64,000 bases of DNA from CAZMVY01 sp964617875 (GTDB lineage: Bacteria; Planctomycetota; Phycisphaerae; UBA1845; PWPN01), in NCBI GenBank assembly GCA_964617875.1, contig CAZUAI010000012.1, positions 25,903 through 89,902 on the forward strand, in the 5' to 3' direction. Below are positions 34,220-44,100 of the stretch, piece by piece; positions within the stretch are counted from its first letter, which is position 1, and every line of letters begins with the position of its first letter. The translations under genes were made by a program, and so were the position numbers. Below the pieces are notes generated by a model, which saw nothing but the letters and a program-made list of their open reading frames with translations, had not been told where the DNA came from and made no database searches.

Positions 34220-36964
34220 ATGAACACGCTCACGCACCGTGCGATGATGACAACGGCAACCATCGCCATTGCCGGCGCCGCCGTCGCAACCGCCATAACG
34301 AACGCCGGGCCTGTCCCCGCCGCAGGCGCTGCGGCGAATGCGGCACCGGCCCTCGCCGCCGGCGGGCGATTCGACGGCGCGTTCTTCGCCGGCGTGGGAG
34401 ACACAGAGTACCTCCAGCTCCTCGACATCTCGCGCCGCATGTTCGAGCCGGACCCGGAGTTCCAGAACATGCCCATGCTCTACACGCCCGCCTGGAACGG
34501 CCTGGTCGAGGGGCCGACGTGGGACGCGTGGTGGATCCAGAACAGCTACGGGACGACGTACTGCGCGTTGCCGTTCTATCAGGAGCCGTTCGTCCGGTTC
34601 CTCGAGAACTCGCACGACCTGTGGTTCGACCAGATGGGCGACGGGAAGCGCAAGGGCGCGCCCCCGCCGCACGACTGGATCGCGCCCGACGGCTGCCTGT
34701 GCGACGCAGCCCGGCCGGGCTGGGTCGTCTATCGCCAGGGCGACGGGTGGATTCAGATGCACGACTGGGCCGTGGAGTTCACCGCCGCCGGGCTCCTCAT
34801 GCAGGCGGAACTGCTGCTCATCGGCCGCGACGAAAAGGCGATCGCGCACAACCTGCCGAGACTCGAACGCTCAGCGCACTTCATCGAGACGCGGCGCGAC
34901 CCGAAGAACAACCTCTTCCTGGCCGGCCCGGCGGCCAACCTGCTCGGCCCGAGCTACGCCGGATGGAAGAAGCCCGACGGCACGTACGACAAGGCGTACC
35001 TGGCCGGGCTCTCCATCACGTACATCGCGGCGCTCGACCGGCTCATCGAACTCGAGACGCTCGCCGGCCGTGCCGACCAGGCGAAGCTCTACACCGCGCG
35101 GCGCGACCTGGCGAAGAAGGGGCTGCCGGCAATCACGACCGACGAGGGCTATTTCATCAAGTCTCTCGACCCCGACGGCACGCGGCACGGCGTCTACGGG
35201 GCCGCGAAGCACGGTTACATCGAGACCCCGCCCAACCACGACGCCATCGCGTTCCGCGTCGTGGACGACGCCCACGCCGAGCGAATCTACGCGAAGATCG
35301 CGGCGATCCCCGAGGTCCGGCCGCACGCCTTCATCCTGCCGAACCACCCCTCGCTCGACGACATGTACGAGAAGCCGGAGGGGATCTGGAAGTTCGGCCA
35401 CTGGGTGAACGGCGGGCACTGGTCCACGTGCGAGGGGCGGATGATCCTCGCCTACGCCCGACTCGCCCGCTACGAGGACATCCGCCGTTCGATGCGCCAG
35501 TTGCTCAAGTTCGCCCGCGCGTTTCGCATGGACAACCCCCTCGTCGATTTCGGCGACAACGTCTACCAGCCGCAAGAGGCGATCAACCTCTGCTACGACA
35601 CCTTTGCCCCGCCGGCGGCGATGATCCGCGGCCTGTTCGAGTACCTCTACCGCGCCGACGACCTGACGATCCTGCCCCACATTCCGCCGGCCATCACCCG
35701 GCTCGAACAGCGCTTCCCCATCCGCTTCGGGACGAAGCGTCTCTTCCTGGCCACCACGGGCAGAGGCGACATCACCGGCGTCACCGTCAACGGCAAGCTG
35801 TGGTCCGCTTTCGACAGACGCTCGGTGCGCCTGCCCTACGGGAAGACGCCCGACCGGGCCGTCGTCGAAATCCTCCTCGGAGGGGCAACGCCCACTGGCC
35901 CCGCGTGGGCCGAGGCCGCCGATCGCCGCCCGGCACCACCCGACATCGACAAGCCGTTCTGGAAGTCGCTCCGGCCGGCCGCCGCCATTGCGGTCAACGA
36001 CCTGCCCCTCCGCATCGGCGCGGACAGCAACGGCGACAACCGCTTCGTCGGCGACATCGCATCCGTCCGCGTGTTCAGCCGCGCACTCGCCGCCAACGAA
36101 GTCGCCGCCCTCGCCCGAAGTCGCTCTGCCGGTCCTCCGGGCGAGCCGGCGCTGATCGCCGAGTGGGTCTTCGACGCGCCGACCCCGGGTGGCTTCGCGA
36201 ACCGGGCAGGCACTCTGCTGCCGGCACGGATCGTTGGCGAAGCCGCCGTCGTCGATGCCGTCGGCGGCGGCCGGGCCCTGCGGCTGACCGGAGCGGGCTA
36301 CCTCGAGGTCGCGCCCGACGAGAAGCTGAACCTCACGACGGAATGCACGCTGGAGGCGTGGATCTGCCCGAAGTCGCTGCCGGCGAGCGGCGGGCGGATA
36401 CTCGACAAGTCCCGGGCGGGCACGGCCGACGGCTACGACCTCGATACGACCCCCGGCAACTCGCTCCGCCTGATCGTGCAGTCGGGCAGCGTGGGCCACG
36501 ACGCCAGGCTCGCGCCGGACCAGTGGGCCCACGTCGCCGCCACGGTCGAGGCCGAAGGCCGCCTGACGCTGTACCTGAACGGCACGCCCGTGGCTGTGCA
36601 ATCGCCGCCGCCCATGCCGCCCGTGTACGATCTCGTCGTCCGGGTCCGCGACTTCTATTCCCGGCTCCTGGCAGCGGGATTGGGCGATACGTACGAAGCA
36701 GCCCACGCACGGCTCGCGGTGCAATACGCCGCGACCACACGCGACCGCTACCGGATGCTCGCCGACGGAAAGCTCGCCAGGCTACCCGACCGTTCGCAGG
36801 CCGCCGCCGACAGGAGCTATCTGGACACGACCGCAAAGCTGTGCAAGGGCCTTCAGGCTGTCATTGCGGCCTACGCGAATTCCGAGGACGCGCAGAAGAA
36901 GGAGATGCATCGGCTTTGGAGCGCGACGGGCGGGGCCATCGCCCCGGCTCAGCCGTCGCAATGA
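34220..36964 (+). CDS. Secreted (alpha/alpha)6-barrel glycosidase-like protein with LamG domain
   Basis: A 914-residue exported protein. An N-terminal signal sequence or anchor (1-~48, Ala-rich) is followed by a large helical (alpha/alpha)6-type catalytic-like domain (about 60-480: 'WDAWWIQNSYG', 'ERSAHFIETRRDPKNNLFLAGPAANLLGPSYAGW', 'FGHWVNGGHWSTCEGRMILAYARL'). A beta-sandwich region comes next, then a LamG/concanavalin-like domain (about 690-800: 'TTECTLEAWICPKSL', 'WAHVAATVEAEGRLTLYLNG'). A helical C terminus closes it. The fold is shared with trehalases and GH78/GH95/GH127-like enzymes, but I cannot name the family. The related but different protein at 59551-63162 has the same type of core. 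Confidence 0.7.
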   Translation: MNTLTHRAMMTTATIAIAGAAVATAITNAGPVPAAGAAANAAPALAAGGRFDGAFFAGVGDTEYLQLLDISRRMFEPDPEFQNMPMLYTPAWNGLVEGPTWDAWWIQNSYGTTYCALPFYQEPFVRFLENSHDLWFDQMGDGKRKGAPPPHDWIAPDGCLCDAARPGWVVYRQGDGWIQMHDWAVEFTAAGLLMQAELLLIGRDEKAIAHNLPRLERSAHFIETRRDPKNNLFLAGPAANLLGPSYAGWKKPDGTYDKAYLAGLSITYIAALDRLIELETLAGRADQAKLYTARRDLAKKGLPAITTDEGYFIKSLDPDGTRHGVYGAAKHGYIETPPNHDAIAFRVVDDAHAERIYAKIAAIPEVRPHAFILPNHPSLDDMYEKPEGIWKFGHWVNGGHWSTCEGRMILAYARLARYEDIRRSMRQLLKFARAFRMDNPLVDFGDNVYQPQEAINLCYDTFAPPAAMIRGLFEYLYRADDLTILPHIPPAITRLEQRFPIRFGTKRLFLATTGRGDITGVTVNGKLWSAFDRRSVRLPYGKTPDRAVVEILLGGATPTGPAWAEAADRRPAPPDIDKPFWKSLRPAAAIAVNDLPLRIGADSNGDNRFVGDIASVRVFSRALAANEVAALARSRSAGPPGEPALIAEWVFDAPTPGGFANRAGTLLPARIVGEAAVVDAVGGGRALRLTGAGYLEVAPDEKLNLTTECTLEAWICPKSLPASGGRILDKSRAGTADGYDLDTTPGNSLRLIVQSGSVGHDARLAPDQWAHVAATVEAEGRLTLYLNGTPVAVQSPPPMPPVYDLVVRVRDFYSRLLAAGLGDTYEAAHARLAVQYAATTRDRYRMLADGKLARLPDRSQAAADRSYLDTTAKLCKGLQAVIAAYANSEDAQKKEMHRLWSATGGAIAPAQPSQ

Positions 36965-36974
36965 GATGAACGAA

Positions 36975-37029
36975 CAAAAAAGCTCCCGGCCAAACGCGAG
37001 GCCCGAAAGCCTCGATTTGACCCGGAGCT
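36975..37029 (-). terminator. Rho-independent terminator of the sugar transferase gene
   Basis: On the minus strand, AGCTCCGGGTCAAA (37016-37029) pairs with TTTGGCCGGGAGCT (36981-36994) around a nested GAGGC/GCCTC hairpin. It is followed by a run of T (TTTTTT, 36975-36982). It lies between two convergent genes and could also stop the plus-strand gene. Confidence 0.85.
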
Positions 37030-37089
37030 GGCAGCCATAGTCATCGCTCGCCGATTCCGCCAGCGGCGGTCAAACCGCCGCCCTGCGGC

Positions 37090-37749
37090 TTATCGCGCCC
37101 CCTTCCCCGTGATCATGAGCAGCGTCCGGCCCAGAATCTTCATGTCCACACCCCAGCTGCGCGTCCGAACGTACTCCAGGTCCCAGCGGACCTTGACGCG
37201 GGCCGACTCGATGCTGTCGTCATACCCGTTCTCGATCTGCGCCAGGCCCGTAAGCCCCGGCTTGACCTGCAGCCGATCGAGGTAGTTCGGAATGTGCATC
37301 ATCAGTTTTCGGATGATCTCGGGCCGCTCGGGCCGCGGTCCCACCAGGCTCATTTCGCCACGCAGGATGTTGTAGAGCTGCGGCAGTTCGTCCAGGTGCG
37401 AAAGCCGCATGAACCGGCAGAGCGGAATCACGCGCGGATCGTTCGCCGACGCCCAGACCGCCCCCGTCGCCTTCTCCGCGTCCACGTACATGGTGCGCAG
37501 CTTGTACATGGTGAAACGCCTGCCGCCGAAGCCCACACGAACCTGGCTGAACAGCACCGGACCTCGCGGATCACACAGCTTGATGATCAACGCGCAAATC
37601 GCGACTGCCGGTGCAGCCACAATCAGCAGGACCAGCGACGCCGCCACATCAAATGCGTCCTTGAGAATCGCGTACCGGGGCCTCGCGTACTTCACCGCCA
37701 AACCGGCAAGGCCGCCCGTCACCATCGCTACGCTTAACGGCTCTGGCAT
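37090..37749 (-). CDS. Undecaprenyl-phosphate sugar phosphotransferase (initiating glycosyltransferase)
   Basis: A 219-residue bacterial sugar transferase. A membrane segment (VAASLVLLIVAAPAVAICALII) precedes the conserved catalytic region GPVLFSQVRVGFGGRRFTMYKLRTMYVDAE. Then come 'LSHLDELPQLYNILRGEMSLVGPRPERPE' and 'PGLTGLAQ'. These enzymes move a sugar phosphate from a nucleotide sugar to undecaprenyl phosphate, the first step of exopolysaccharide or O-antigen synthesis. The gene has a strong ribosome site (GGAGGAG), a TTGACA/TACACT promoter with a ~325-base G-rich leader, and a good terminator. It may work with the nucleotide-sugar genes at 51.7-54.4 kb and with PEP-CTERM proteins, which often accompany such loci. 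Confidence 0.93.
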   Translation of the reverse strand: MPEPLSVAMVTGGLAGLAVKYARPRYAILKDAFDVAASLVLLIVAAPAVAICALIIKLCDPRGPVLFSQVRVGFGGRRFTMYKLRTMYVDAEKATGAVWASANDPRVIPLCRFMRLSHLDELPQLYNILRGEMSLVGPRPERPEIIRKLMMHIPNYLDRLQVKPGLTGLAQIENGYDDSIESARVKVRWDLEYVRTRSWGVDMKILGRTLLMITGKGAR

Positions 37750-38081
37750 CCTTCACTCCTCCGCAGAGGTGGCTCACCCGCCTTCCCCCGCAACAACCCG
37801 ACCCCTTCTTTCCACACCCACCCGGCCGGCAACACCACACCGCCGGAATCGACCCCGATCTCACAACGTGATCGAAGCATAGCCTCACACACCCGCGTTG
37901 TCAACTCCTGCCCAACGTCCTATCATCATCCCAACAGCAAAACGACCGGCCCCAGCATTCGAAATCAGCAACAAACGACTACGTACGTTTAACGAAAAAC
38001 AAACCGCCGATGACACTAACGAGCCACAGCTTCCGAAACGACCTGGGTCGGCACCCACCCGAACCTTCATACTATGGTGCG

Positions 38082-38110
38082 AGTGTATGCCTTTTCGCCG
38101 CCAATGTCAA
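38082..38110 (-). promoter_or_regulatory. Strong promoter for the sugar transferase, with long leader
   Basis: Minus strand TTGACA (38105-38110), a 17-base spacer, then TACACT (38082-38087). The start site near 38075 gives a ~325-base untranslated leader (37750-38075) that is G-rich and poor in C. The rest of the 37750-38249 gap has no gene. A TACAAT box at 38182-38187 could serve the plus-strand protease. Confidence 0.65.
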
Positions 38111-38249
38111 GTGAATTCCCCATATTCGCATCCGCCCCCTCGCCCCCGAATCGCGTCCTATAGCTTTGTGCCATCGGACGATACAATAGCCTGGCGATTC
38201 CCGCGGGGGGCCAGTTGAACCCCCGAAAGCGTCACAAAGGAGCCGCGCC

Positions 38250-39032
38250 ATGAAACGACTCTGGGCCGCATTTCCGCTGATCTGTGTCCTGATTGTTGCC
38301 GCGGGATGGTCAAGCCCCTCCACGCCGTCGCCCCGGCCGCTGTCGATGCCCGATCTCATTGTGAAGCAACGAGTTGCCGTCGTTGTGGTGGGCACCTACA
38401 ACCCCCTCAGCAAGCCCCCGAGCCAGTTCCTCGGCACGGGTTTCGCCATCGCCGACCGACGGCTCATTGCCACCAACTGGCACGTCGTCCAGCCGATCCT
38501 CGCCGGCGGACGGGATCGCGAACTGCGTGTGTTCTCCCTGAGCGACCGCGAGTCCCGCGGGCGGGCCGCCTTGTTGCGAAAACAGGATCCGGACCACGAT
38601 CTGGCCCTCCTGGAATATGACGGCCCCGCCATTCCGGGGCTGGTAATCGGGGATTCCCGGCTGATCCGCGAGGGGGACGACATCGCGTTCACAGGCTACC
38701 CGCTCGGGCCGGTGCTGGGCCTTCACCCGGCCACGCACGCAGGAATTGTCAGCAGCATCGGCCCGCGGGCGATCCCGGCGGACGACCCGAGCCAGCTGAC
38801 CCCGACGATGAAGCGGGCCCTGGAGAACCCGTTCGATGTGCTGCAGTTGGACGCGGTGGCCTTCCCCGGGAACAGCGGCAGCCCGGTTTATCGGCGTGAC
38901 GACGGCACGGTGGTGGGCGTCGTGAGCAACGCCCACATCCGGATAACGAAGGAGCGCGGACTGGTGGGCGCGACGGGAATATGTTATGCCATTCCAACGG
39001 TCCACCTGACGGCGATGCTAGAATCGAAGTAG
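38250..39032 (+). CDS. Trypsin-like serine protease (HtrA/Deg-type, no PDZ)
   Basis: A 260-residue exported protease with an N-terminal signal peptide (possible lipobox absent). The catalytic triad is visible: His78 in ATNWHVV, Asp117 in DHDLALL and Ser209 in GNSGSPV. There is no PDZ domain; the protein ends shortly after the Ser region. AAAGGAG stands upstream of the ATG. It lies 28 bases before the ExeA-like ATPase gene on the same strand, so the pair is probably one operon and may act in envelope quality control or processing. Confidence 0.88.
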   Translation: MKRLWAAFPLICVLIVAAGWSSPSTPSPRPLSMPDLIVKQRVAVVVVGTYNPLSKPPSQFLGTGFAIADRRLIATNWHVVQPILAGGRDRELRVFSLSDRESRGRAALLRKQDPDHDLALLEYDGPAIPGLVIGDSRLIREGDDIAFTGYPLGPVLGLHPATHAGIVSSIGPRAIPADDPSQLTPTMKRALENPFDVLQLDAVAFPGNSGSPVYRRDDGTVVGVVSNAHIRITKERGLVGATGICYAIPTVHLTAMLESK

Positions 39033-39060
39033 CCTTCGGGCCCCGGGACGAGGAACAAGC

Positions 39061-39897
39061 GTGTACGAACAGCACTTTGGACTTGCCGAGAAGCCCTTCG
39101 AGAACACGCCGGATCCGCGCTTCTTCTTCGCGAATCCGGACCACGATGAGGCCCTGGCCAACCTCATCTACGCGGTAACCGAGCGGAAGGGCTTCGTGCT
39201 CCTGACGGGCGAAGTCGGCGCGGGCAAGACGCTCATCAGCCGGATCCTGCTTTCGCGGCTCGGCGCCGCGACGCGAACGGCAATCGTGACCAACACGCAC
39301 CTCTCGCCGAAGCAGTTGCTCCGGACGCTCTGCCAGGAGTACGACCTGCCGTCGTCGTCGGTCCGCGACAAGTCCGACATCATCGACGCGTTCAACGCCT
39401 TTCTCCTCCAGCAGCTCGCGGCGGATCGGCTCGTCGTCGCGATCATCGACGAGGGGCAGAACCTCACCCGCGAAGCGATGGAGGAGATCCGCATGCTCTG
39501 CAACCTCGAAACGGACCGCGAGAAACTGCTCCAGATCATCCTGATGGGGCAGCCCGAGCTGCGCAAACGGGTCTCGATGCCCGACCTCGAGCAACTCCGC
39601 CAGCGCATCGCGCTGTCGTATCACCTGCGGCCGCTGTCGCCGGAGAACGTCGGCAAGTACATCACCCACCGGCTCGGCGTGGCCGGGCTGAACGGGGAGA
39701 GCCCGTTCGCCGATCGATGCGTGGAGATCATCGCCCAGTACTCCGGCGGCGTACCGCGGCTCATCAACGCCATCTGCGACTGCTGCCTCGTTCTCGCGTA
39801 CGCCCGCCACCTGAAGCACATCGACGAAAGCATCGTGATGAACGCGGTGCAGAACCACCTCCCGATGGAGGCCAGGCCCGTTCGCCAGTGGGCGTGA
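39061..39897 (+). CDS. ExeA-like AAA ATPase
   Basis: A 278-residue AAA ATPase of the ExeA/general secretion protein A type, also found beside exosortase and polysaccharide genes. 'MYEQHFGLAEKPFENTPDPRFFF' is the family's opening. Walker A is GEVGAGKTL (50-58) and Walker B is VVAIIDEGQN. 'LRQRIALSYHLRPLS' and 'GGVPRLINAICD' complete the AAA domain. The C-terminal peptidoglycan-binding domain of full ExeA is absent. GTG at 39061 has GAGGAA upstream. It converges with the HPr-kinase-like gene, with 31 bases between the stops and a 7-bp hairpin (39921-39940) across the end. Confidence 0.9.
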   Translation: MYEQHFGLAEKPFENTPDPRFFFANPDHDEALANLIYAVTERKGFVLLTGEVGAGKTLISRILLSRLGAATRTAIVTNTHLSPKQLLRTLCQEYDLPSSSVRDKSDIIDAFNAFLLQQLAADRLVVAIIDEGQNLTREAMEEIRMLCNLETDREKLLQIILMGQPELRKRVSMPDLEQLRQRIALSYHLRPLSPENVGKYITHRLGVAGLNGESPFADRCVEIIAQYSGGVPRLINAICDCCLVLAYARHLKHIDESIVMNAVQNHLPMEARPVRQWA

Positions 39898-39928
39898 CCA
39901 ACCGACCCGCAAGCAGCACGCGGACGCG

Positions 39929-40834
39929 TCAATGCGTCCGGCACGCGGCGTGATCGAGCAGCGATTCGACGAGATCGCATGTCGCACGCAGATCCCCGCC
40001 CTCCAGCCGAAAACACGCGGCGGCGCGAACGACCCGGGCCATCAGCGCGGTGGTCCGCACGCCGAAATCGCCCCGGTTGAAGACGCAGCGGGACAGTTCG
40101 AAGACCGTCTCCGCCGGCGAGACCGACGCGGCCCGCGGCTTCGCGCCGGCCGTGCACGAGGTGAGGCAGACCGCGCGGATGGGCCGGGCCACCGGTTCCC
40201 GGTCTCCGACCGCGTGCGAGGCCGGGACGTATCCGACGCGCCCCTTCCGGCCCTTTTCGCAGGATCGGTTCGTCCAGAAGGGCAGACCCAGACGGCGAAT
40301 GAGCGGAAACGAGCCGGCCTTGAGACACACCGCCTTGGGCAGCGGCTGGGCACACAGCGTATCCGGGTCCAGGAGCAGGAACTCGTCGGAGAGGTATTCC
40401 CAGCCCCGTGCGACCAGCCCGGCCGCCAGCGTGGACTTGCCCGAACCCGACCTCCCGGCGAACAGGAAGCCCTGCCCTCGCCACGCCAGTACGGCCCCGT
40501 GAATCTGGAGATACCTCGTACACCGGGCGATTATGCGGTGGTTGATCGCCCAGTCCGCGCAGGCAAGCACCTCGCACGGACGGCAGTCCGCGAAGATCTC
40601 CTCATCGTCGCCCCAGATGCCGTAGCGGCCCCCCCAAAGGCCGCGGCGCCCCGTCTTGCGGACCTCGACGCGGATTGGGCCACCGCCGGCCGTTGTGGCG
40701 CGGAAACGATGGCCGTGGAGTTCGGCGAGGTCCTCGGCAACCCCCGGCATGTCGCTGCGGATGCAGACATCCACGGGCCCCAGGTCCAGATGCACACTGT
40801 CGATGCCGGTGTGTTCGCGCAAGCTTCCTTTCAC
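39929..40834 (-). CDS. HPr kinase-like (HprK-related) protein
   Basis: A 301-residue protein whose C-terminal half has the HPr kinase fold: P-loop GRSGSGKST (127-135) preceded by 'IHGAVLAWRGQGFLFA', then 'LSDEFLLLDPD' and a basic region. The N-terminal half is family-specific ('VDVCIRSDMPGVAEDLAELHGHRFRA'). HprK-like kinases found with PqqD-like and nucleotidyltransferase genes phosphorylate peptide or protein substrates, as known for lasso-peptide kinases. The substrate here is unknown. GTG at 40834 has AAAGGG upstream and starts 16 bases after the PqqD-like gene. It is the last gene of the five-gene operon. Confidence 0.85.
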   Translation of the reverse strand: MKGSLREHTGIDSVHLDLGPVDVCIRSDMPGVAEDLAELHGHRFRATTAGGGPIRVEVRKTGRRGLWGGRYGIWGDDEEIFADCRPCEVLACADWAINHRIIARCTRYLQIHGAVLAWRGQGFLFAGRSGSGKSTLAAGLVARGWEYLSDEFLLLDPDTLCAQPLPKAVCLKAGSFPLIRRLGLPFWTNRSCEKGRKGRVGYVPASHAVGDREPVARPIRAVCLTSCTAGAKPRAASVSPAETVFELSRCVFNRGDFGVRTTALMARVVRAAACFRLEGGDLRATCDLVESLLDHAACRTH

Positions 40835-40850
40835 GACAACCCTTTCGCCG

Positions 40851-41195
40851 CTACTCGACGCATCGGAGCTGTGCGAGCAGCGCAACCGTTTCCTCCACGC
40901 AGTCCAGGGCGTCATCGACGTCGATGTCACAACGATCGGCGAATCGGCGGGCGATCTCGCAGGTCGTCGTGCGGCCGTCGCACCCCTGCCAGACCTCGAC
41001 GGCCGTCGGATTCAGGCGATGGATCTCGCCCGTACGCGGGTCCGTCAGGATCACCTCGCCGCCGATCGGCTCCGCGACGATGTCGGCTCGGCGGCGTGGC
41101 AGCGGGATCCTCGCCTCGCGGGCATACCAGGCCGGCGGCCAGGGTGAATCGAGGGCCGTGTCCTTCGCGTTCGTCTGCGAAGCCGTTGTTATCAT
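40851..41195 (-). CDS. PqqD-like peptide-binding protein
   Basis: A 114-residue PqqD-family protein: 'IPLPRRRADIVAEPIGGEVILTDPRTGEIHRLNPTAVEVWQGCDG', then a helical C terminus 'CEIARRFADRCDIDVDDALDCVEETVALL'. PqqD-like (RRE) domains bind leader peptides and present them to modifying enzymes in PQQ, lasso and other ribosomal-peptide pathways. Its ATG overlaps the stop codon of the giant HAF gene (ATGA, 41192-41195) and it is followed by the HprK-like kinase, so it most likely presents a substrate to that kinase. The small Tat-signal peptide upstream is one candidate substrate. Confidence 0.85.
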   Translation of the reverse strand: MITTASQTNAKDTALDSPWPPAWYAREARIPLPRRRADIVAEPIGGEVILTDPRTGEIHRLNPTAVEVWQGCDGRTTTCEIARRFADRCDIDVDDALDCVEETVALLAQLRCVE

Positions 41196-44100
41196 GGGCG
41201 CCTCCGCTTCGGCAGGATGCCGCCCGACGGAACCAGCCGCGTGGAGAGCATGACCGCCAGCAGCACGGCGGCGGTTTCGAGCACCCCCGCGCCGCACGGC
41301 ATGCCCGCGCCGCACCCGATCGGATCGGGCGGCGCATCGGACACCCCGTCGTTCTGTGCAGCTTCGTCGGTAACGATAGGGACCGGTTCGCCGGACGACG
41401 TGGCATCGTTGGTCGGCGTTGCGGGCACAACCGGCGTTTCGGTCGTTGGCGGGCCGCCGGGATCGCTCGGGAACGGGTCGGCGGTATTCGAGGGCGGCGG
41501 GGCACCGAGACCGCCGCAACTCGGCGTGAGCCGGAACGCGCGAGTGGCGATGGCGGGATTCGTTCCCCAGCCGACGATGCGGGCGGTGTTGTCGATTCCG
41601 GTCGCCCAGAGGAGCGTCCAGCCGGAACTGTTGCTGAGGAGGTGGTTGAGGTCGATCATGGTGCCGTTGAACCAGAGGAAGGCGCGACAGTCGCCGCCGA
41701 TGATGGTGGACATGCCCACAACGTAGCCGCTGTCGTTGATGCCGAGTGCCCAACTCTCATCTCCGCCGGGAAGGACGCCGAGGTCGTTCATCCCGGCCGA
41801 AAGCCCGTAGGCCGCCGAAGGAAGCCACAGGAATGCCCGAGGCTGCTGATCGGCCGTGTAAGACACACCGACGACCTGTCCCGAGGCGTTGATCGCCTCC
41901 GCGCGGTGGCTGATCCGGTCGCTGTAGCCTCCGAGAGTCCCCAGTGCATTCATGCCGGCGGAAAGGCCGTAGGCTGCTGACGGAAGCCAGAGGAAAGGCT
42001 GCATGCGTCCATCGGCCTGCTGGGCGCCGCCGACGACCTGCCCCGAATCGTTGATTCCTGTGGCAATGCTGTCCTTGCCGCCGAGGGTGCCGAGGTCGTT
42101 CATACCGCTCGAGAGCCCGTAAGCCGGCGAAGGAAGATAGAGAAAGGCGCGGTAGTGGGCACGGGAACCCCCGCGATTAAAACACATGCCGACAACCTGG
42201 TCCGTCGCATTGACGCCGGTCGCGGCGCTGTCGCTGTGGTCCGTAAGCGTACCCAGGTCCTGCATCCCGCCGCCGCTGGTCCACAGGAACGCACGGCTGT
42301 TCCCGGCGAGGTTGTCCGCGCGGCCGACGACCTTGTTCGAGTCATTGATATCGTATCCCTCGCTGGTCGTCCCGCCGAGCGTGCCGAGGCTCGTGAGAGT
42401 GGAACCGTTGTAGTACCAGGCGGCCTCGACATCGGTATCGGCGTCCTCGTCGAACCCAGCCGCATGCCCGCTGTCGTTGATCGCCCAGGCGCAGCTGGGG
42501 TCGCCGCCCAGTGAGCCCAGATCGGTCGCGCTGTACGACGGGAACGGGACATACCACTTGGCAATGTGCGCGGACGACTCCCCGTTCACCTCCGTGAAGC
42601 TGCCGCCGGCATAGAGCGCCGAGCCGTTGCCGTCGTTGAATACGGTCAGGGCGCAGACCCCACCGTTGGCCCCGCTGCCCAGGGCCGACCAGTTCGTACC
42701 GTTCCACCTGGCGATATTGTTGACGGTCGTGCCGCCCGCCGTGGTGAATGTGCCCCCCACGTAGAGCGCTGGGCCGCTGCCGTCGTCAAAAACCGCCAGC
42801 GCACAGACGCAGCCGTCGGTGCCGTAACCGATGGCCGACCAGGCTGTACCGTTCCACTTGGCGATGTGGTTGACGGTCTTACCGGCGGCTTCCGTGAATG
42901 CGCCTCCGGCGTAGAGAGCCGGACCGCCGCCGTCGTCGTAGACCGCCAGAGCCAATACGCCGCCGTCGACCCCGTCGCCCAGCGCGGACCAACTCGTGCC
43001 GTTCCACCGGGCGACACGATTGGCGGCGTTGCCGCCCGCCATGGTGAAGTCACCCCCCACATAGAGTGCCGAGCCATTGCCGTCGTCGAAGACCGTCATG
43101 GCGAAGACCGCGGCACTGACGTCCATACCCACCGCCGACCAGCTCGTGCCGATCCACCTGGAAATCAGAGGGAGGTTGAAGTCGCCACCCGCGTAGAGCA
43201 CCGAGCCGTTTCCGTCATCGAAGGCGGCCAGAGAGTACACCAGGCACGCGGTCCCGCCGTCCGGATCCGACCAGCTCGTGCCGTCCCATCCGGCAACGTG
43301 GCTGACCGTCAATCCGCCGGCCTGAGTGAAGAAGCCCCCCGCGAACAGCGCCGGGCCGTCACCGTCGTCATAGACGGTCAGGGCGGTTACGGCGTCATCG
43401 ACCCCGGCCCCGAGAGCCGACCAACTCGCACCGTTCCATCCGGCCACGTGGTTGGCGGCCGTGCCGCCGGCGTCCGTGAAGCTGCCGCCGGCGTACAGGA
43501 CCGGGCCATTGCCGTCGTCGAAGACAGTCAGGGCGACCACGTCACCGTTCATTCCCTTTGAGGCAAACGTGTCGGCCCAGCCCACGGAACAGGCGGCCCG
43601 GACCGACGTCGCACATGCCAACGGCAGGAGAACCGCAATGCAGCCCCACCCGCGACCGCGTCGTCTCCTTCCCGATCGTTCCTTCGCATTCTGACGCCCG
43701 GTGCGACTTCTGCCCACACTCACCGACGTCACGCCCATGACGTGCGTGGCGAGCATCAGCGACAGGAGAACAACCGCCGTCTCGAGTACCCCCGCGCCGC
43801 ACGGCATGCCCGCGCCGCACCCGATCGGATCGGGCGGCGCATCGGACACCCCGTCGTTCTGTGCAGCTTCGTCGGTAACGATAGGGACCGGTTCGCCGGA
43901 CGACGTGGCATCGTTGGTCGGCGTTGCGGGCACAACCGGCGTTTCGGTCGTTGGCGGGCCGCCGGGATCGCTCTGCGCCGGCTTGTCGTCGCGAGGCGGT
44001 TCTTCGGCCGGGGGCTGCCCGTCGGGAATCGGAGGCGGCGGCGCCCCGAGGCCGCCGCAATCCGGCGCGACTTTGAAGGCACGCGTGGCGTTGCTGGGGT

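Noticed and set aside
33687..34223. A 178-codon plus-strand gene in the C-rich gap
   Set aside because: Extreme Pro/Arg/Ser/Thr bias follows base composition, with no domain or ribosome site.
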